A stretch of 6,564 nt of DNA from Chloroflexota bacterium (lineage in GTDB: Bacteria > Chloroflexota > Dehalococcoidia > GIF9 > UBA5629), in contig JAPLHI010000168.1 of NCBI GenBank assembly GCA_026389695.1, positions 1 to 6,564 on the forward strand. The letters are read 5' to 3'. A program made the translations under genes and the position numbers. The notes beneath the pieces were generated by a model. The model saw nothing but the letters and a program-made list of their open reading frames with translations, searched no databases and was not told where the DNA came from. Positions 5,337 through 6,564 of the stretch are shown in pieces (position 1 is the first letter of the stretch; every line of letters starts with the position of its first letter).

Positions 5337-6564
5337 CTATACAAGTTTCTTGCCGCACTTTTTACAGAAAGTCGCATCCTTTTCAACAGAGGCACCGCAT
5401 TTAGGGCAGAAGTTTGGCTTGTCCGTCGTCTCGGCTTCGGTTAAAGCCTTCTTTTCAACGGTGGCAGCCACAACTGGCGTAGTCTTGGCGGCTTCGGTAG
5501 CAGCGGCAGGCGGCTGAGGCGCCTGCGCCACCGGAGCGGCAGGGACGGCGGACGCGCCCGGGCCCTTGCGGCGGAGCACAAGAAAGACCACAAGGCCGAC
5601 GATCAGCAGCACAATCACTGAAATAAGGATAATGGGGATCGTATAGTCGTAAAACCACTCGATTTTCTGCGTGTACGGGCCGGTCATAACGTGGGTGCCG
5701 CTGGCATTCATAGGCCTCATTACTCCACCGATTATTCCCCAGAAGTTGGGTGTGGGTACTTCCTGCAGCGCTACGTTATAAGTTGCGGTGCTGTCTTTGA
5801 GCTCCCAGGTGCTATCGCTAAAGGAGGGATAATCGGATACTATGTTCAGCAGGTAATAGGTATCGTACTCAGCCATGGCTGTCCCTGCCCTGTCCACGAT
5901 AAACCACAGGTCCCTGTTGGGATTTGTGCTGCCATCGGGCAGGCTCCACGCCCGGTAGATGTATTTTGTGACTGCCTGGCTATTGGATGGAACCGGGCTT
6001 GGCGCAGTAGTGCTGAAATTGGCGCCCGCGGCGTAAAAGCCGGCGTTCGGCGGCTGCGCAACTCCGGCAGGCTCGCGGCCCGTATCTATCCACATGTCAG
6101 GCGCATAATCGAAATAGGCGATGTTGTCGATGTCGGACACCCATTTCTGATTTGACCCGCTGCACGAATACCTGGTTTTGGGGTCCGGTCCCTGTACGAT
6201 TTGATCGACGACCACTAAATGGCTTTCGCACGGCACTGATGTAAAGGTTTCAGACCCGTTTCCTCCAAGGGTGGCCTCCGGGCTGCCGTCGATTAACACA
6301 TTTGTCGTGCCATAGACAAGGCCGGGGCCAATATTAACTGTGAAATCGCAAGCGGTGGTGGAGTAAGTGGTGGTCATGCCAGAGTAATAAGCCCAGCAAT
6401 CGACGAAAAGGTAGAGGGGGGCGGTGACGGGAGGGCAGCAGCCCGGCCCGCCGCAGGTAGCATTATCGGCACAGGTAACCATCACGGTCCAGGGGCCGCA
6501 GGTGCCCGGGGCGGGGATGCCGGAGACAATCCCTGTGTTGGGGCCCAGGTTCAGTCCCACAGGC
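5337..6564 (-). CDS. Membrane-anchored surface protein with Ig-like/beta-repeat ectodomain and zinc-ribbon tail (5' end missing)
   Basis: The frame is still open at the right edge of the window, so the N-terminus is missing; GTG at 6560 is likely internal. Residues here are counted from that GTG (407 residues). Residues 1-31 fit the end of a putative-Ig (He_PIG) domain: GLNLGPNTGIVSGIPAPGT followed by a beta strand ending in CAD. A Cys-rich stretch follows (C21, 30, 36, 41, 42, 55, 71), then a VLIDGSPE segment (88-95). Two diverged beta-repeat-like units lie at about 151-234 and 235-306. One membrane span (307-329) is followed by RRK (330-332), which predicts an outside N-terminus and a cytoplasmic C-terminus. 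A Pro/Ala-rich linker (334-368) leads to a zinc ribbon, CPKC (385-388) and CKKC (399-402), ending KKLV. Function is unknown; adhesion or sensing is possible. G+C is visibly higher than in kdp. Confidence 0.85.
   Translation of the reverse strand, partial: PVGLNLGPNTGIVSGIPAPGTCGPWTVMVTCADNATCGGPGCCPPVTAPLYLFVDCWAYYSGMTTTYSTTACDFTVNIGPGLVYGTTNVLIDGSPEATLGGNGSETFTSVPCESHLVVVDQIVQGPDPKTRYSCSGSNQKWVSDIDNIAYFDYAPDMWIDTGREPAGVAQPPNAGFYAAGANFSTTAPSPVPSNSQAVTKYIYRAWSLPDGSTNPNRDLWFIVDRAGTAMAEYDTYYLLNIVSDYPSFSDSTWELKDSTATYNVALQEVPTPNFWGIIGGVMRPMNASGTHVMTGPYTQKIEWFYDYTIPIILISVIVLLIVGLVVFLVLRRKGPGASAVPAAPVAQAPQPPAAATEAAKTTPVVAATVEKKALTEAETTDKPNFCPKCGASVEKDATFCKKCGKKLV

Noticed and set aside
5691..6155. 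154-codon plus-strand open frame opposite the surface-protein gene
   Set aside because: Its translation has no recognisable motif, while the opposite strand encodes a clear domain series with a membrane span and zinc ribbon. The high G+C explains the lack of stops.

Overview
The window is bacterial and holds two blocks that converge at about 4.6-4.7 kb. Positions 1-4606 (plus strand) are the 3' part of a kdp operon in the order kdpB (3' end only), kdpC, kdpD, kdpE. The genes are tightly packed, with gaps of 6, 21 and 4 nt. Positions 4689-6564 (minus strand) hold a cysteine-rich DUF3795-type protein and, upstream of it, the C-terminal 408 or so codons of a membrane-anchored surface protein with a zinc-ribbon tail. 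A 123-nt gap between these two contains a short open frame that looks like a gene remnant.

The kdp genes encode high-affinity ATP-driven K+ uptake (KdpB catalytic subunit, KdpC partner subunit) and its two-component control (KdpD sensor kinase, KdpE response regulator). All visible catalytic motifs are intact. The operon promoter, kdpA and most of kdpB lie left of the window. The most notable detail in this block is the kdpD start: the best-placed ATG (1204) is followed at once by an in-frame TGA, so translation must begin at TTG 1210 or ATG 1225.

The right-hand block is richer in G+C by eye than the kdp block, most clearly beyond about 5.5 kb. The surface protein combines a putative-Ig (He_PIG-like) segment, two diverged beta-repeat-like units, one membrane span, a Pro/Ala-rich linker and a four-cysteine zinc ribbon predicted to be cytoplasmic. 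Neither minus-strand gene has an evident functional link to potassium transport.

The combination of DUF3795, He_PIG-like surface proteins with zinc-ribbon tails and a moderate-G+C kdp operon suggests an anaerobic environmental bacterium, possibly Chloroflexota (Dehalococcoidia-like). This is a low-confidence inference from gene content, with no marker gene to support it. I see no RNA gene, CRISPR array, insertion sequence or convincing intrinsic terminator. Most of the window is ordinary, and I do not claim a new system.
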